A DNA stretch of 18,750 nucleotides from Larix sibirica (lineage: Eukaryota > Streptophyta > Pinopsida > Pinales > Pinaceae). Made by a program: the position numbers and the translations under genes. The notes below the pieces were generated by a model, which saw nothing but the letters and a program-made list of their open reading frames with translations, searched no databases and was not told the origin of the DNA. The DNA is taken from the NCBI GenBank assembly GCA_004151065.3, contig NWUY0300058626.1:21760-40509 (forward strand). Direction: 5' to 3'. Shown in pieces: positions 9,647 to 18,750 of this stretch; position 1 is the first letter of the stretch; the number at the start of each line of letters is the position of its first letter.

Positions 9647-10493
9647 TCTGATTGACAGAATACATTTGCTTGGTCCATTTCTGAACTACTTTAACGTAAG
9701 GGCATTGTTTCTAATTGCCAACCACATGGAAATTCAAGTTTTCAATGGAGATTTGATTTTCTTTAGTATCTTCCTCCAGCATTTGGTTCTTCTGCTCTGT
9801 TTGATGAATACATTGCTTTGTATCCTAGCTTTGGGTTGTAGAACCCTAGCACCAGTGTTTTGAACCAGACAAGTTTATCTTCTGTTTCCTAAATTCACAC
9901 ATGGCTCTGTTTTAGTTTGTCAATATATGATTCCCATTGCCTCTTCTTGTGCTCTTCTAGGCCCATATGTTCTACTTCTGAACTTCTGCCATCCTACCAA
10001 TTTTGTTGCCATATGGATGCGGTCTCAGGGGAATGTGCTTGAGCCAGATTGTAAATTCCTTCTTTATGAAGGGCTTCATGGAGCTTGAAATCAGCACCAC
10101 TGCCCACGCAGGGGTCCATCCATATCCTAATCTTCAGCCCATTTCCAACCCCCCTCCAAACTAGCTAGTTCCCTATCAATATAAAGGCTTTAATCATTGC
10201 CTTCCAAATGATAGAGGCATTGTTGGATTATTTGGTAGGGTTTCTTATCTATCTTCTGTATTAGGCTCTATATATTTCGGAACAAGAATTTGGTTCCAGA
10301 GGCCATCCACACACATTTAGCTGCTAATGCTTTCCTCAAATGATACATGTTTTTCAGGCCCCATCAATCCAGTTCTTTTGGCTTTGTAAGATCTTGCCAT
10401 TTTACTAGAGGTATGCCTTCTTTCTCCCTTATCCAGGACCACATAAATCTGTAGCTTGTTCCCCTAATTTTCCCCAGAATATACCTTGGGATT

Positions 10494-10734
10494 ATAGGCC
10501 AATGTATGCCAGTTGATCGGGATTGCCTCCAGGGTTGATTTAACAAGAACTAATCTTCCACCTCTAGATAACTATCTGTTGCACCAAAGGTTTATCCTTT
10601 TTTCCATTTTGCGAATATAGGCCAATGTATGGCAGTTGATTGGGATTGCCTTCAGGGTTGATTTAACAAGAATTAATCTTCCACCTCTAGATAACTGTTG
10701 CACCGAAGGTTTATCCCTTTTTCCATATTTGATA
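10494..10734 (-). repeat. 123-bp tandem duplication inside the LINE
   Basis: ATAGGCCAATGTATG begins at 10494 and again at 10617. The two units (10494-10616 and 10617-10734) differ at several positions and by a small indel near the ACTATCTGTTGC site. Each encodes the conserved post-catalytic segment LSRGGRLxLVKSTLxAIPIN of the reverse transcriptase, so the duplication repeats one protein block. Confidence 0.93.
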
Positions 10735-11940
10735 ACAACCATTTCTAATCATTCATTCCATAATGATTAGGTTTTATGAAATAACCCAGATATTTAAATC
10801 CTTTGTAAAAGTCTGTACAATTGTACGGAAGAGCTGTAGGATATTCCTGATTTGATCCCCTTCTAGCATATGGAGGATTTTGCCTGTTGACTATCATTCC
10901 TGAAGCTAGGCAATATAGGTCTAGTGTTTCCTTAAGCTTAATAGCATCTCTCCTAGTCTCATCACCAAAAAGAAAAACGTCATCAGCGAAAAGTAAATGA
11001 GTCAGGTTTAGGGCCTTTCATATTTTTATTCCTTTAAAGTTGCTAATTCTTTTTGACTCAGTTATATCTCTGTTGGGACCTTTTGCTCTATAAATAAAAA
11101 AGAGCAGAGGAACCAATGGACATCCCTACCTAAGGCTTCTTGTAGGTCTCAAGAGGCTGAGTCATTAATTATAATTGCAAAAGAAACCAGGGAAGACAAT
11201 TCATTATCCAGTTAACCAGTTGCACATAAACCATATATGGATAAGTATTAGTCTTGAATAGAGCCAGTTAGCTCTGTCATAAGCCCTGGAAAGATCCAAC
11301 CTCACCACCATTCCTTGTAATTTTTTGGTTTCCTTCTTGGGCTGCTCATATTACATTATGGATTTGTGTTCCAGTAAGGATGCCAACTTGTTATGATGAT
11401 ATGGAATCAGCTAAGTAACTTTTGACCATTTGTGCAATGATTTTGTAGATGCAATTCCACTGATATGGGTCTGGAATCATCGAAGGTTTCAGGCTTGTCT
11501 TTTTATGGGATTAAAGCAAGAAATGTCCAATTGATATCTCCCAAAATCCTGCCTGTGCATCTCGATTCATCAGCAACTCTTGGTTTTCTTCTTGAAGGGA
11601 ATTCCTGGAATAATTTTATCTTCCAGCAATCTGGCCCAGGGTTCTTATCCTCTTGAAATCTATGCAGAATTGTTTGTAATTTTTCCTTTGATATTGGATC
11701 CATCAGTGTCTCATTATGCCCACCCACAAAACTGGGAAAATATGAAATAATCTTAACGACCTCTGCGATATTTATTCTATCAATTTCTTTATATATTCCC
11801 TCGAAATGGGCCACTCCTAAATCTGCAATATCTTGGAATGAGGTAGCTATGGATCCATCTTCTCTTGCCGCTTTCCATATGGTGTTGATATTCTGCTTAT
11901 GGTTAGTAGAATTATGATTTTTTTTTTGAGTTTTCATCTC
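10500..11940 (-). pseudogene. LINE reverse transcriptase domain remnant
   Basis: The finger region is an open segment at 11503-11937 containing ISKEKLQTILHRF and DKNPGPD (11620-11650), with TFLALIP near its end. The next conserved block is IYKIIAQMV (about 11440). Motif A, VRLDLSRAYDRANW, lies at 11263-11304. Motif B is readable as GCPLVPLLFFIYR at about 11088-11126. Motif C is LTHLLFADDVFLFGDET with the catalytic FADD at 10979-10990. After motif C an uninterrupted frame of about 90 codons runs to about 10760 and includes SGMIVN and FKYLGYF. The catalytic aspartates of motifs A and C are still present, although frameshifts and stops separate the motifs. The following LSRGGRLxLVKSTLxAIP block is present twice. 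Confidence 0.92.
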
Positions 11941-12544
11941 CTTATGCTAACTAACCATATTGCTCGGCTCTTTAAGTGCCAAGCTGTTTTTTATCTAACA
12001 GGATTTTCTCCTTTACTGTTCTAAATATTTTAGTTTAGCTTTGGTTTCTTCATCTATGCAGCTTGCATAATCCTCTTTGTAAATTTCTGCTATATTGGCC
12101 AATGGCCTCTATTTCTGCTAGGTATTGGTCATCTTGGATTCTCTTTTCATAGGTCCAGGCTGATACAAAATTTTCACCTCCTTAAGTTTAATGGAAAATT
12201 GAATGCTTGCAGCTTCTCACTCAGTGGAATGCTTCCACACATATTTTACTTGAGAAATGAAATCTTCTTCCTGTAACCAGCTATTGAATTTGACAGGATT
12301 CGAGGGCTTCTTGTTTCCTTTACTAACTGAAGAAACACTGGATGATGTTCTGATTCTGCTCCTAATTCCACTCAACTTCTGAACCTGACTTGATTTTTTA
12401 TCAGTGATTGAGAAATCTCTTGGCCACTCTTGCTTCACTAGTTTCTATGGTTCCTCCAGTTGGTGTATACCATGGTGGGTTCCACATCTACCAATTCAGA
12501 TTCCTCCATTTTGTTCAGAAAGAAATCATCTAAATAGGATCTGT

Positions 12545-12978
12545 TCTAGCGGAAGTGTCCCAGAAATCCCTGCTGCTAATTGCAAAATTTAGGTCCCCAT
12601 CTAGTAATCTTTTTTTTTTTTGAATTGCTCCAGGTATAGTGAGCCTTTCCCAGTGATCAACCCTATTCTCATGGGGTCCATATATCTTTATTATGTAATA
12701 AGAATCCCCTATTACCTGCGAGTAGAGCTCTGATTTGATACCTGATGAAAAAAATTCAATTATATAATTGTAAGGACCCCCTTTTCCACCCACTGAATAG
12801 TCCCCCCTGATCTGCCTTCTGAGTCAACCCAAAGAATATTTCAGTCCTTCATAATTCTTTTCTCCCTGAGTTATAGACCCTTCTCCCATGTTTCCTGAAT
12901 TAGGATTATTCTAATTTCTGTCTTTGTGGAGATCGAAGAGCCTTTTGAGGGGTGATTTTTTGCTGAACTGATTAACAT
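12545..12978 (-). pseudogene. LINE endonuclease domain (APE-like) remnant
   Basis: This family cuts one DNA strand at the insertion site. LIQETWEKG (about 12877-12911) contains the QE(T) metal-binding motif. An open segment of 87 codons (12530-12793) holds IKIYGPHENRVDHWERL, matching the N-x-YGP region, and DGDLNFAISSRD (about 12566-12601), matching the catalytic GDLN motif with the first G changed to D. A stop at 12871 and at least one frame change separate the N-terminal part from this segment. The final SDH motif was not clearly found. A further open segment (12217-12438) carries WPRDFS and lies in the endonuclease to reverse transcriptase linker. Confidence 0.82.
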
Positions 12979-13029
12979 GGATCCACCTTGCCATGGGCTC
13001 GGCCTGCGTTAAGGGCCTTATCCACTGTC

Positions 13030-14200
13030 TTCTGCGTCCCTTGTTGGATTTCTTTTCTGGCTTTGTTTTGAGTTATTTTGAGGTAAGAACTCACCTCTGA
13101 TGAGTGGGTAGATCTCTCCCCCTCCCATCCTGCTCTAATCCCCTCTCTATACCCTCTTCTAATAAAAACATAGTAGGCTGTTTGAGTGGTAGGGCATATC
13201 TGTTCTGCTTAGAAGAGGGGATCAATCTTTGAGTCTTTTTCGATTATGGGGAGTGGCCCAAGGTACTGCGATGTTCTCCTTGTTCTTCTGGATGTTAATT
13301 TGGTTCTCTATGGCTTACCCACGCTCCATTTGACCTCCTCAACTTTGGAATTCTGTGAGTTTTTTCCATCCCTGAATCTGGGAGGTTTTCCTCACTAGTG
13401 AAGGAATGTTGGGAGAAACAATAACCCCCCTTTCCCCTATGACTAATTTTTGAACATAATTTCCAGAAAGCATAATTTTTGGGGAAAGATACGAGAGCTT
13501 TCCTGGGTTGAAGGAACATTGTAGTTTTGGCAACGCTTTCTGGGTCATGTCCTTAGCATCAAGGGCTGAGTCTGAGGTCAAGTCCGGGCTTTTGGGTTCT
13601 GTGTTATGAGTCACCAGGGCCTCCAGCAGCTGCTTTCCCTTCTTTTGGATTCATCTCGTTGATTTCATGGTTTCATCTGGAGGACACTGCTACCTACTCT
13701 TAACCAGTGGATCTGTCACTGAATTGTTCCTCCAGATCTTTTTGTGAATTTAAGCTTATAATCTCCGACATGTCTATAAGAATGATATCATGCACTTCTA
13801 AAGGGAATCCCTACATAGTCAATGACCCGACAATGAATTTTCCCATTGACTTCCAGAGATTTCTTTAGCTAGCTCTTCATGCATGACGACCGCCACTAAT
13901 ATCCCAGCAATCGTGCACTGACTTGAATTTGTGTAACCCTTTTTTGCCTCTAGGAAGTATCATTCTTGTAGACATGTCCCTATAACTTCTAATGCATCCT
14001 CTGACCAAAATTTTAATAGTAAACCAGGAAGTTTGATCCATACTGGCTGTATAAATTATCTCTCTAGTGTTGGGTCAAAACGTGGGCTCCATCTTCTGAG
14101 ACATAGTAGAGCGTTGTTCCACCACAATCTTCGAACCATAATTTTATCTGAATTTTAAGTTCCTGGTTATTTTAGCTTTCAAACTGAAAGACAGTGATTA
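13030..14200 (-). pseudogene. LINE ORF1 remnant, DUF4283-type nucleic-acid-binding protein
   Basis: In plant L1 elements ORF1 is an RNA-binding protein with an N-terminal DUF4283 domain and a C-terminal CCHC zinc knuckle. Here VFQFES (about 14165-14185) and then VWIKLPGLLLKFWSEDALEV (about 13985-14050) match the conserved core of that domain. Downstream, DYVGIPFR (about 13800-13830) followed by YHSYRHVGDY resembles the knuckle region CHxYGHxxxxC, but the visible knuckle cysteines are replaced and a glycine has become arginine. Reading requires several frame changes and crosses stops, so no functional protein is possible. The C-terminal part (13295-13614) is open in two overlapping frames with no recognisable motif. 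The start codon is not identified. Confidence 0.7.
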
Positions 14201-14570
14201 AACATTGCATGTACAAACGGAGTAATGAAACGACGCTTTTAAAATGGAGAGCAACAACTATCTTCATTTCAGTGTTTCTAGGTGTGTTTTGAGGAAAAAC
14301 ATGACCTAAAATCTTGTAAATGTCGTTATTTGCCATGGAGCTGATCAGACAGATTTATTATGTGTTAAAGCTTGGCTGCCAGTTTGGCAAATGGCACTCT
14401 CATTCTGATACAGACTTAAAACAGGTGGTGTTTATAAAATTTGATTCCTAATCACTATGGCCCTTGCTCAATGTAACTCGTAAGTTGTGCTTTCTCAACT
14501 TCTCCTTGCATGTCTAATGTTAGAAATTGTTAACTCGCTATGGGTAAGTACAATTCGTCCCAGACTCCCA
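14201..14570. other. Unassigned; may contain the LINE 5' end
   Basis: I could not follow ORF1-like residues beyond about 14200. The LINE 5' untranslated region, if present, would lie here. No other signal was seen. Confidence 0.35.
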
Positions 14571-15240
14571 GGTAGTAACTTTCAGGTTTTTGCCTTTGTC
14601 ACTGTCATTTCCATTGCCATTACACTGCTGGTAGTTATCCTGTCAGTGTCAGTCTAAAATATTTGTTCCTTTGGGCAGAAGTTGCTTAATACATCCTCGG
14701 TACAATAAAAACTTGTCTCTGCAAATGAGGCATCTGTTTAGTGGTGAAGTTGTATTTATTTTGCTGTCCTGCAGGGTTCCATTCTTCCTTTTGTCTGCCG
14801 CACCAGATGTCATGAGTTTAGGGATATGAGACCAGGTGCAAGTCCCAGGTGATATTGGTTGGTGGGATTGATATACCACAGACATGCCATCTTAGCCAAA
14901 GGTAGTCTGTATTTTTTCGTTCAGGCCCTGTGGGGTATGCCTCTGCAAGACTTTTGGGGAGGCAATTGAGAAAATCCATCATTCCCTGATAGTAATATTC
15001 AGGTTTTTTTATTTCCATTACACACTCTCATGGCAGTTATATCATGCAGAGCAGTGGTCTGCCTCACCCTTATGGAATGTGTTCAAGGACTGAGTCTGTG
15101 TGCAAGTGCTAGGTGATAATGACACAGGGTAGATACTTCATTGCTTATAAGCCACAGGAAGTCTGTTCTTTCTGTGCAGCCCTCATCGAATGCTGCTTGA
15201 ATCAATTCTAAAAAACAATTACAAGACAGGTTCTTATGGC
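14571..15240. repeat. Diverged tandem duplication of unknown sequence
   Basis: GGTAGTAACTTTCAGGTTTTT at 14571 resembles the sequence at about 14989, and GTGCAAGTCCCAGGTGATA at about 14837 resembles GTGCAAGTGCTAGGTGATA at about 15101. GGTAGTCTGT at 14901 matches GGAAGTCTGT at 15158. The offset drops from about 418 to about 257 bp, so the second unit lacks roughly 160 bp. On the minus strand both units have open stretches (14649-15018; 15083-15364) sharing a short D(F/Y)LWL motif, but I recognise no protein family. Confidence 0.55.
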
Positions 15241-15850
15241 CCAAGAACTGCTCTATAAAGTTGCATGGGAGTTTCCAACGGCCAGCAACTTTGTTTCCTT
15301 TCATCATTGGTAGGACAATAGTAGAAATATTCTCATATTTTGATTTCAATACCAGAATACTCATTCTTATCTTGTTTGTATTCCTTTCTGAACGTTAAAT
15401 TGATTTCAGGCGTACGTTACATGATTGTTTTATACCAAGACTCCGTGATAGGTTAATTCATATGGAGAGGACCGGGGCTGATACTGCTTATATGCAGTAA
15501 CTATGTGGATTGGTGCAAAGCTGGTTAAGTAGGTCTTTTGTACTTGGAATTTGTTTCCAATTATCCACATCTTATTGGCGTCTTTTGACATTATATATTC
15601 CAATCATTTAATTATCATTTTGCTTGCAATGCCAACCGGAACCCACTGTATAATATTTTAATAAACTTCAGCTTCATTGCCCAGAATTGTAAAATGATAA
15701 ACTCGCCTATATTTTATAGAATTCTATATTTTGACATGAGAATACAAGCATTTTATTCTCTTACACACTTTCAATGATTGGTTTCAAACCAAACCAGCAA
15801 AGGAAATGTGCCTGGTCGGAACTGTTTATCCTACATCTTTTGGGTTAGCC
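15241..15850. other. Unassigned AT-rich sequence
   Basis: No gene recognised. A short near-palindrome, TACTGCTTATATGCAGTA (15482-15499), could form a 6-bp hairpin; nothing links it to a function. Confidence 0.4.
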
Positions 15851-16298
15851 ACGCAATTATATGGGATGCCATCGCCAATTTTTGTTTCATGCTAAACCAT
15901 GTCTCGACTTATTAAGGTCTTTCTCGACTTATATTTTTGTCCACACTTTTGGAGTGATGATTTTCTCCAATTTCCCTCATTTTCTGGAATTCAGAGATTT
16001 TTCTGATTTTTTAATCCTACCATATCGGTTTTGCCCTTGTGAATACAAATGCCCTACCATATACGCAGTTATATGGATGGTCATGGGCAATTTTTGTTGC
16101 ATGCTAAACCATGTCCAATATTTATTGATGTCTTTCTTGACTTCTATCTTTTTTGGGATTTTTAGCTTTCCTTGTCTACACTTTTGGAATGATGATTTTC
16201 CCCCATTCTCCCGCATCATCTTCAGGATTATGGGGATTTTTCTGATTTTTTAATCCTACCACTTTGGTTTTGCCTTTGAATACAAATGCCGTACCATT
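15851..16298. repeat. Tandem duplication, units of about 212 and 236 bp
   Basis: Unit 1 (15851-16062) starts ACGCAATTATATGG and ends CAAATGCCCTACCAT; unit 2 (16063-16298) starts ACGCAGTTATATGG and ends CAAATGCCGTACCAT. Shared blocks include CATGCTAAACCATGTC and TTTTTCTGATTTTTTAATCC. Unit 2 has an extra stretch of about 20-25 bp around 16147-16175. A 130-codon plus-strand open frame (15861-16253) spans both units. Because it is hydrophobic and repeat-derived, and has no family match that I know, I treat it as a by-product of T-rich sequence rather than a gene. Confidence 0.9.
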
Positions 16299-18750
16299 AT
16301 GATCGATATAGCCCCTAAAGAACTGTTAAATCTCTAGTTGTCGTGAGTGTCAGCTCCGATCATTCAAAGTTTTAATGTATCACTTGGAATTTCTGTCATT
16401 TGCTTGTATTCTTAAATCATTGTAATTTCTTATTTTCATTTTACATTCATTTGAGGAGTTATTGACAGCCCATGTACGAGTTTGGAGGAGTTATTAACTG
16501 AATTCTTGTGCCCGTCAATTTCAATTCGTTGAAGAGTTTCTATTTAAAAAAAATTGCCATGGATTTATATAAAATATTTATAATCAACAACAGGTTAAGG
16601 CTATATCCAATGAATTTCATAGCCTCTTCTCTTCCTAAAAGGTACTAAAGCATAAATAAAGGGAGAGTAATTTGGTGATCTAAAGATTGGGCTTCTTTGA
16701 TTTACAAAGCTTTTTTTTCCCACCATTAATGGCAAAACTCATCCTTCCATGTTGAACTAAGGGCAAAAAAAGTACTAACCTCATGATGAAAAACAAACTT
16801 ACACCTTAGTTTCCATAAAACAAATAGCATCACTATTTTTGAGCAATGTCAAGCACTAGAAAAAGCATTATGAATGAGAGCACTACCTTTTCGAAAAAAC
16901 GCTTGGTACTTAACCTTGCCTTGAAGAAGCACTAGGTGATGATACTCAAACCAACTCCAACAACCCTTGGAAAACTGACTGTCCCAATAGATTTGTATAA
17001 TTGACTTCGTGCATCGAAAAATAGGACAAAGGTCATCTAATAGACTTGTCTTGGCCAACATGGCCTTAGACAAGATCCTTTGATAAATGACAAGCTAGAC
17101 AAACAATTTCAACTTATAAGGTCTAGATTTTTCTTAGATTATACTCTACCTCTCTTTGTGACACCCAAGAGGCCCCTAAGAACCACAAAGAAAGAGTGTA
17201 GTAACTCAAGTGCCCCCTAGCACCCCATTCCTTTAGTGGTTTCCCAAGTGCACGTGGACTATCCAATCAAAGACACAATCCTTGGTGTTACTTGAAACAT
17301 TGGAGTGGTTGTTCATATCTGGATGTAGAGCTATGGTGTTGGTAGCATTTGTAGAGTCTTAATGTCTCCCTTCATGATTTACTCTAAAAACCATTTATGT
17401 TAAACCAATTGACTAAATTTGTGTTTTATGTGTTTGTTATTCTTACTTTGTCATCCCAAACGCCATCAATATGAAGAAAATTTGTTTTTGTCAACCAACA
17501 AAGTTAAAAAATCCTTAGGCCCTTGATGACTAAAGCAAATTCAAGGGTAGTATGGACAATGCTACTGAGAAGGGTATATGAGGGAGAGAAAAGATAATGG
17601 GACAATTCAACTAGTATCCACTCAAGAAGACCATTAGCAATAAGTATAATCACAAAAAATCTAGAGGAAAATTATTCTACAAGTGAAGGATCTACTAGTA
17701 AAGATAAAACTGGAGGTGATCCACACATTGATAGAGTAACTATATGGGGCAATATTTATTTTATGCAGCTTATTGAAATTGTTACTGCCAAAGTTTCCAT
17801 TGGTTCTCTTTTACAGAGTATGGCAGAGGATGCATCTTCGAGCCTTCCTATATGTGTGCCAACTAAAATAGAGAAGAGATCATGATTCCTATTGTTTTCA
17901 CATTCATTTCACATTCATAATGATGGATCTTGACAATCAATGGGAGGAAAGCGAATGACACTTGCTTGGAAAGTCAACAATTGCAAAACACATCAATTAA
18001 TTACATGTCTCCTTAGGTTCGAAAGGTTCCCTGGTTGATGAAGAGGGTTTCTATAAAGGTGTTAAAAGATCTAAGATAAATATTTTCACTTGCAGTTAGT
18101 GGGGTACATAAAAGACATCGACAATAAGTTCTTGGAAATTTTGGTTGATCCCCAGTGCACAATGATTCGACATTTTATGGTAAAAATATCAATTAAATAT
18201 GAAGATAATGTCTTTCAAGTCTTATGTATGTTAATTACAATCCTTAATACTTTTGTAGTTCGAAGGCATTGACTGTGGTATGTTATGGTTTTTTCAATTT
18301 GTATAGTATCATTTAGTTAAGAGAGGCATTGTTGCAAGCCTGAAATCTATGACCAGAGCACTGCATTGTTTTTTGGGTGGCATTTTTGCCTTGCTACCTC
18401 AAAGATACTGAGCTGAAAAAGTGGAGGCATATGAAGCTTTGAATAATCTTGTAAAAGAAAGGCAATGAAAATGGAATCCAAGGTTCTATGCTTGTCTCTT
18501 GGATCTTTGGAAGAAAAAGTTAGCTTCATCAACAAGCTCAAGATCTACTTTGCATAATTGACCTAAGCGTACTTGAACTGGAGGAGTCTTGAGATGGGTG
18601 ACATGCAAGCACCAAACCCAATACAATAAGTGCTAAGTGGACTATTAAAAAACCATGAGAAATTGGTAAGTTGCGACTATATTCATGTGATATGGGTCAT
18701 AGATTAATGACTTTCTCTACATAATCCCAAAAATAATTTGATATAAATTT
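16299..18750. other. Unassigned AT-rich sequence
   Basis: No gene, RNA or transposon signature was recognised over these 2.4 kb. Short open frames (16849-17073 minus, 74 codons; 18090-18272 plus, 60 codons; 18347-18541 minus, 64 codons) match no family I know. A small repeat of GAGGAGTTATT occurs near 16453 and 16485. Old retrotransposon or gene fragments too diverged to read by eye could be present. Confidence 0.4.

Larger units (their letters stand above)
8227..12978 (-). pseudogene. LINE ORF2 remnant: endonuclease, reverse transcriptase, RNase H
   Basis: An intact ORF2 protein would nick target DNA and prime reverse transcription from the nick. An ATG at 12976-12978 opens the frame MLISSAKNHPSK, followed in frame by LIQETWEKG and then a stop at 12871. 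This fits the usual N-terminus of the endonuclease (MLISWNVRG-like), with the conserved WN lost. From there the domains can be followed in changing frames to the stop at 8227. Multiple stops and frameshifts plus internal duplications show that it is dead. ORF1 lies directly upstream, the usual two-gene LINE order. Individual domains are listed separately. Confidence 0.85.
8227..14200 (-). mobile_element. Degenerate L1-type LINE retrotransposon (ORF1, EN-RT-RNase H ORF2)
   Basis: Read on the minus strand, this roughly 6-kb region carries, in order, a DUF4283-like ORF1 with remains of a zinc knuckle, an endonuclease, a reverse transcriptase and an RNase H. That is the domain order of plant L1 LINEs, and the length fits a near full-length copy. 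Stop codons and frameshifts interrupt every domain, so it is non-autonomous now. It also contains three internal tandem duplications (10494-10734, 8771-9646 and the nested 9206-9279). Both outer ends are approximate: ORF1-like residues can be followed to about 14200, and the last frame stops at 8227. No target-site duplication was found. Plant L1 identity comes from motif recognition, not from a search. Confidence 0.88.

Noticed and set aside
9618-9863. 81-codon plus-strand open frame within the LINE region
   Set aside because: Antisense to the LINE ORF2 remnant; a shadow frame.
11465-11656. 63-codon plus-strand open frame
   Set aside because: Antisense to the reverse transcriptase segment that carries the NPGPD motif on the minus strand.
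15482-15499. Near-palindrome as a regulatory site or terminator
   Set aside because: A 6-bp stem is expected by chance in a window this long, and no gene lies beside it.
15861-16253. 130-codon open frame as a membrane protein gene
   Set aside because: It spans a tandem duplication and its hydrophobicity follows from T-rich DNA. No family recognised.
1-18750. CRISPR array, bacterial operon, or phage-like system
   Set aside because: No regularly spaced repeats, no dense coding, no ribosome-binding-site pattern. The window has the character of plant nuclear intergenic DNA.

Overview
The window looks like gene-poor nuclear DNA of a seed plant. It is AT-rich and full of decayed transposable-element sequence. 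I could not recognise a single intact host gene, bacterial operon, rRNA, tRNA or CRISPR array. The best evidence for a plant is a decayed L1-type LINE on the minus strand that encodes a DUF4283-type ORF1, an apurinic-type endonuclease, a reverse transcriptase and a C-terminal RNase H, a layout known from plant L1 elements. A large, repeat-rich genome such as a conifer would fit, but that is inference. Two single-N gaps (2131 and 5666) show that this is a scaffold built from contigs.

Layout. 1-333: unassigned. 334-2130 and 2132-3882: two copies of the same roughly 1.75-1.8 kb sequence in direct tandem, separated only by the N at 2131. The left copy ends exactly at the N and the right copy starts exactly after it, as expected if two overlapping contigs, or two alleles, were placed end to end. 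3883-5115: unassigned. Around 5116-5180: a purine tract followed by TGTTA, possibly the start of an LTR. 5566-5666: A-rich sequence ending in the second gap. 5830-5950 and 7281-7440: two stretches with tRNA-like A- and B-box motifs, candidate SINEs. 8227 to about 14200: the LINE, about 6 kb, read right to left: ORF1 (about 14200-13030), then ORF2 with endonuclease (12978-12545), reverse transcriptase (11940-10500) and RNase H (about 9300-8480). Its frame is broken many times, but most catalytic motifs can still be read. 14571-15240 and 15851-16298: two tandem duplications of unknown sequence. 16299-18750: unassigned.

The LINE would have worked as one autonomous unit: ORF1 binds the RNA, the endonuclease nicks the target, the reverse transcriptase copies the RNA at the nick, and the RNase H could remove the RNA strand. 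This copy cannot make the proteins. It also carries internal tandem duplications (periods of about 123, 421 and 37 bp), and similar local duplications lie outside it. I did not find a convincing new biological system. The points most worth checking are the probable false duplication at 2131, the duplicated RNase H entry region of the LINE, and the two SINE candidates.
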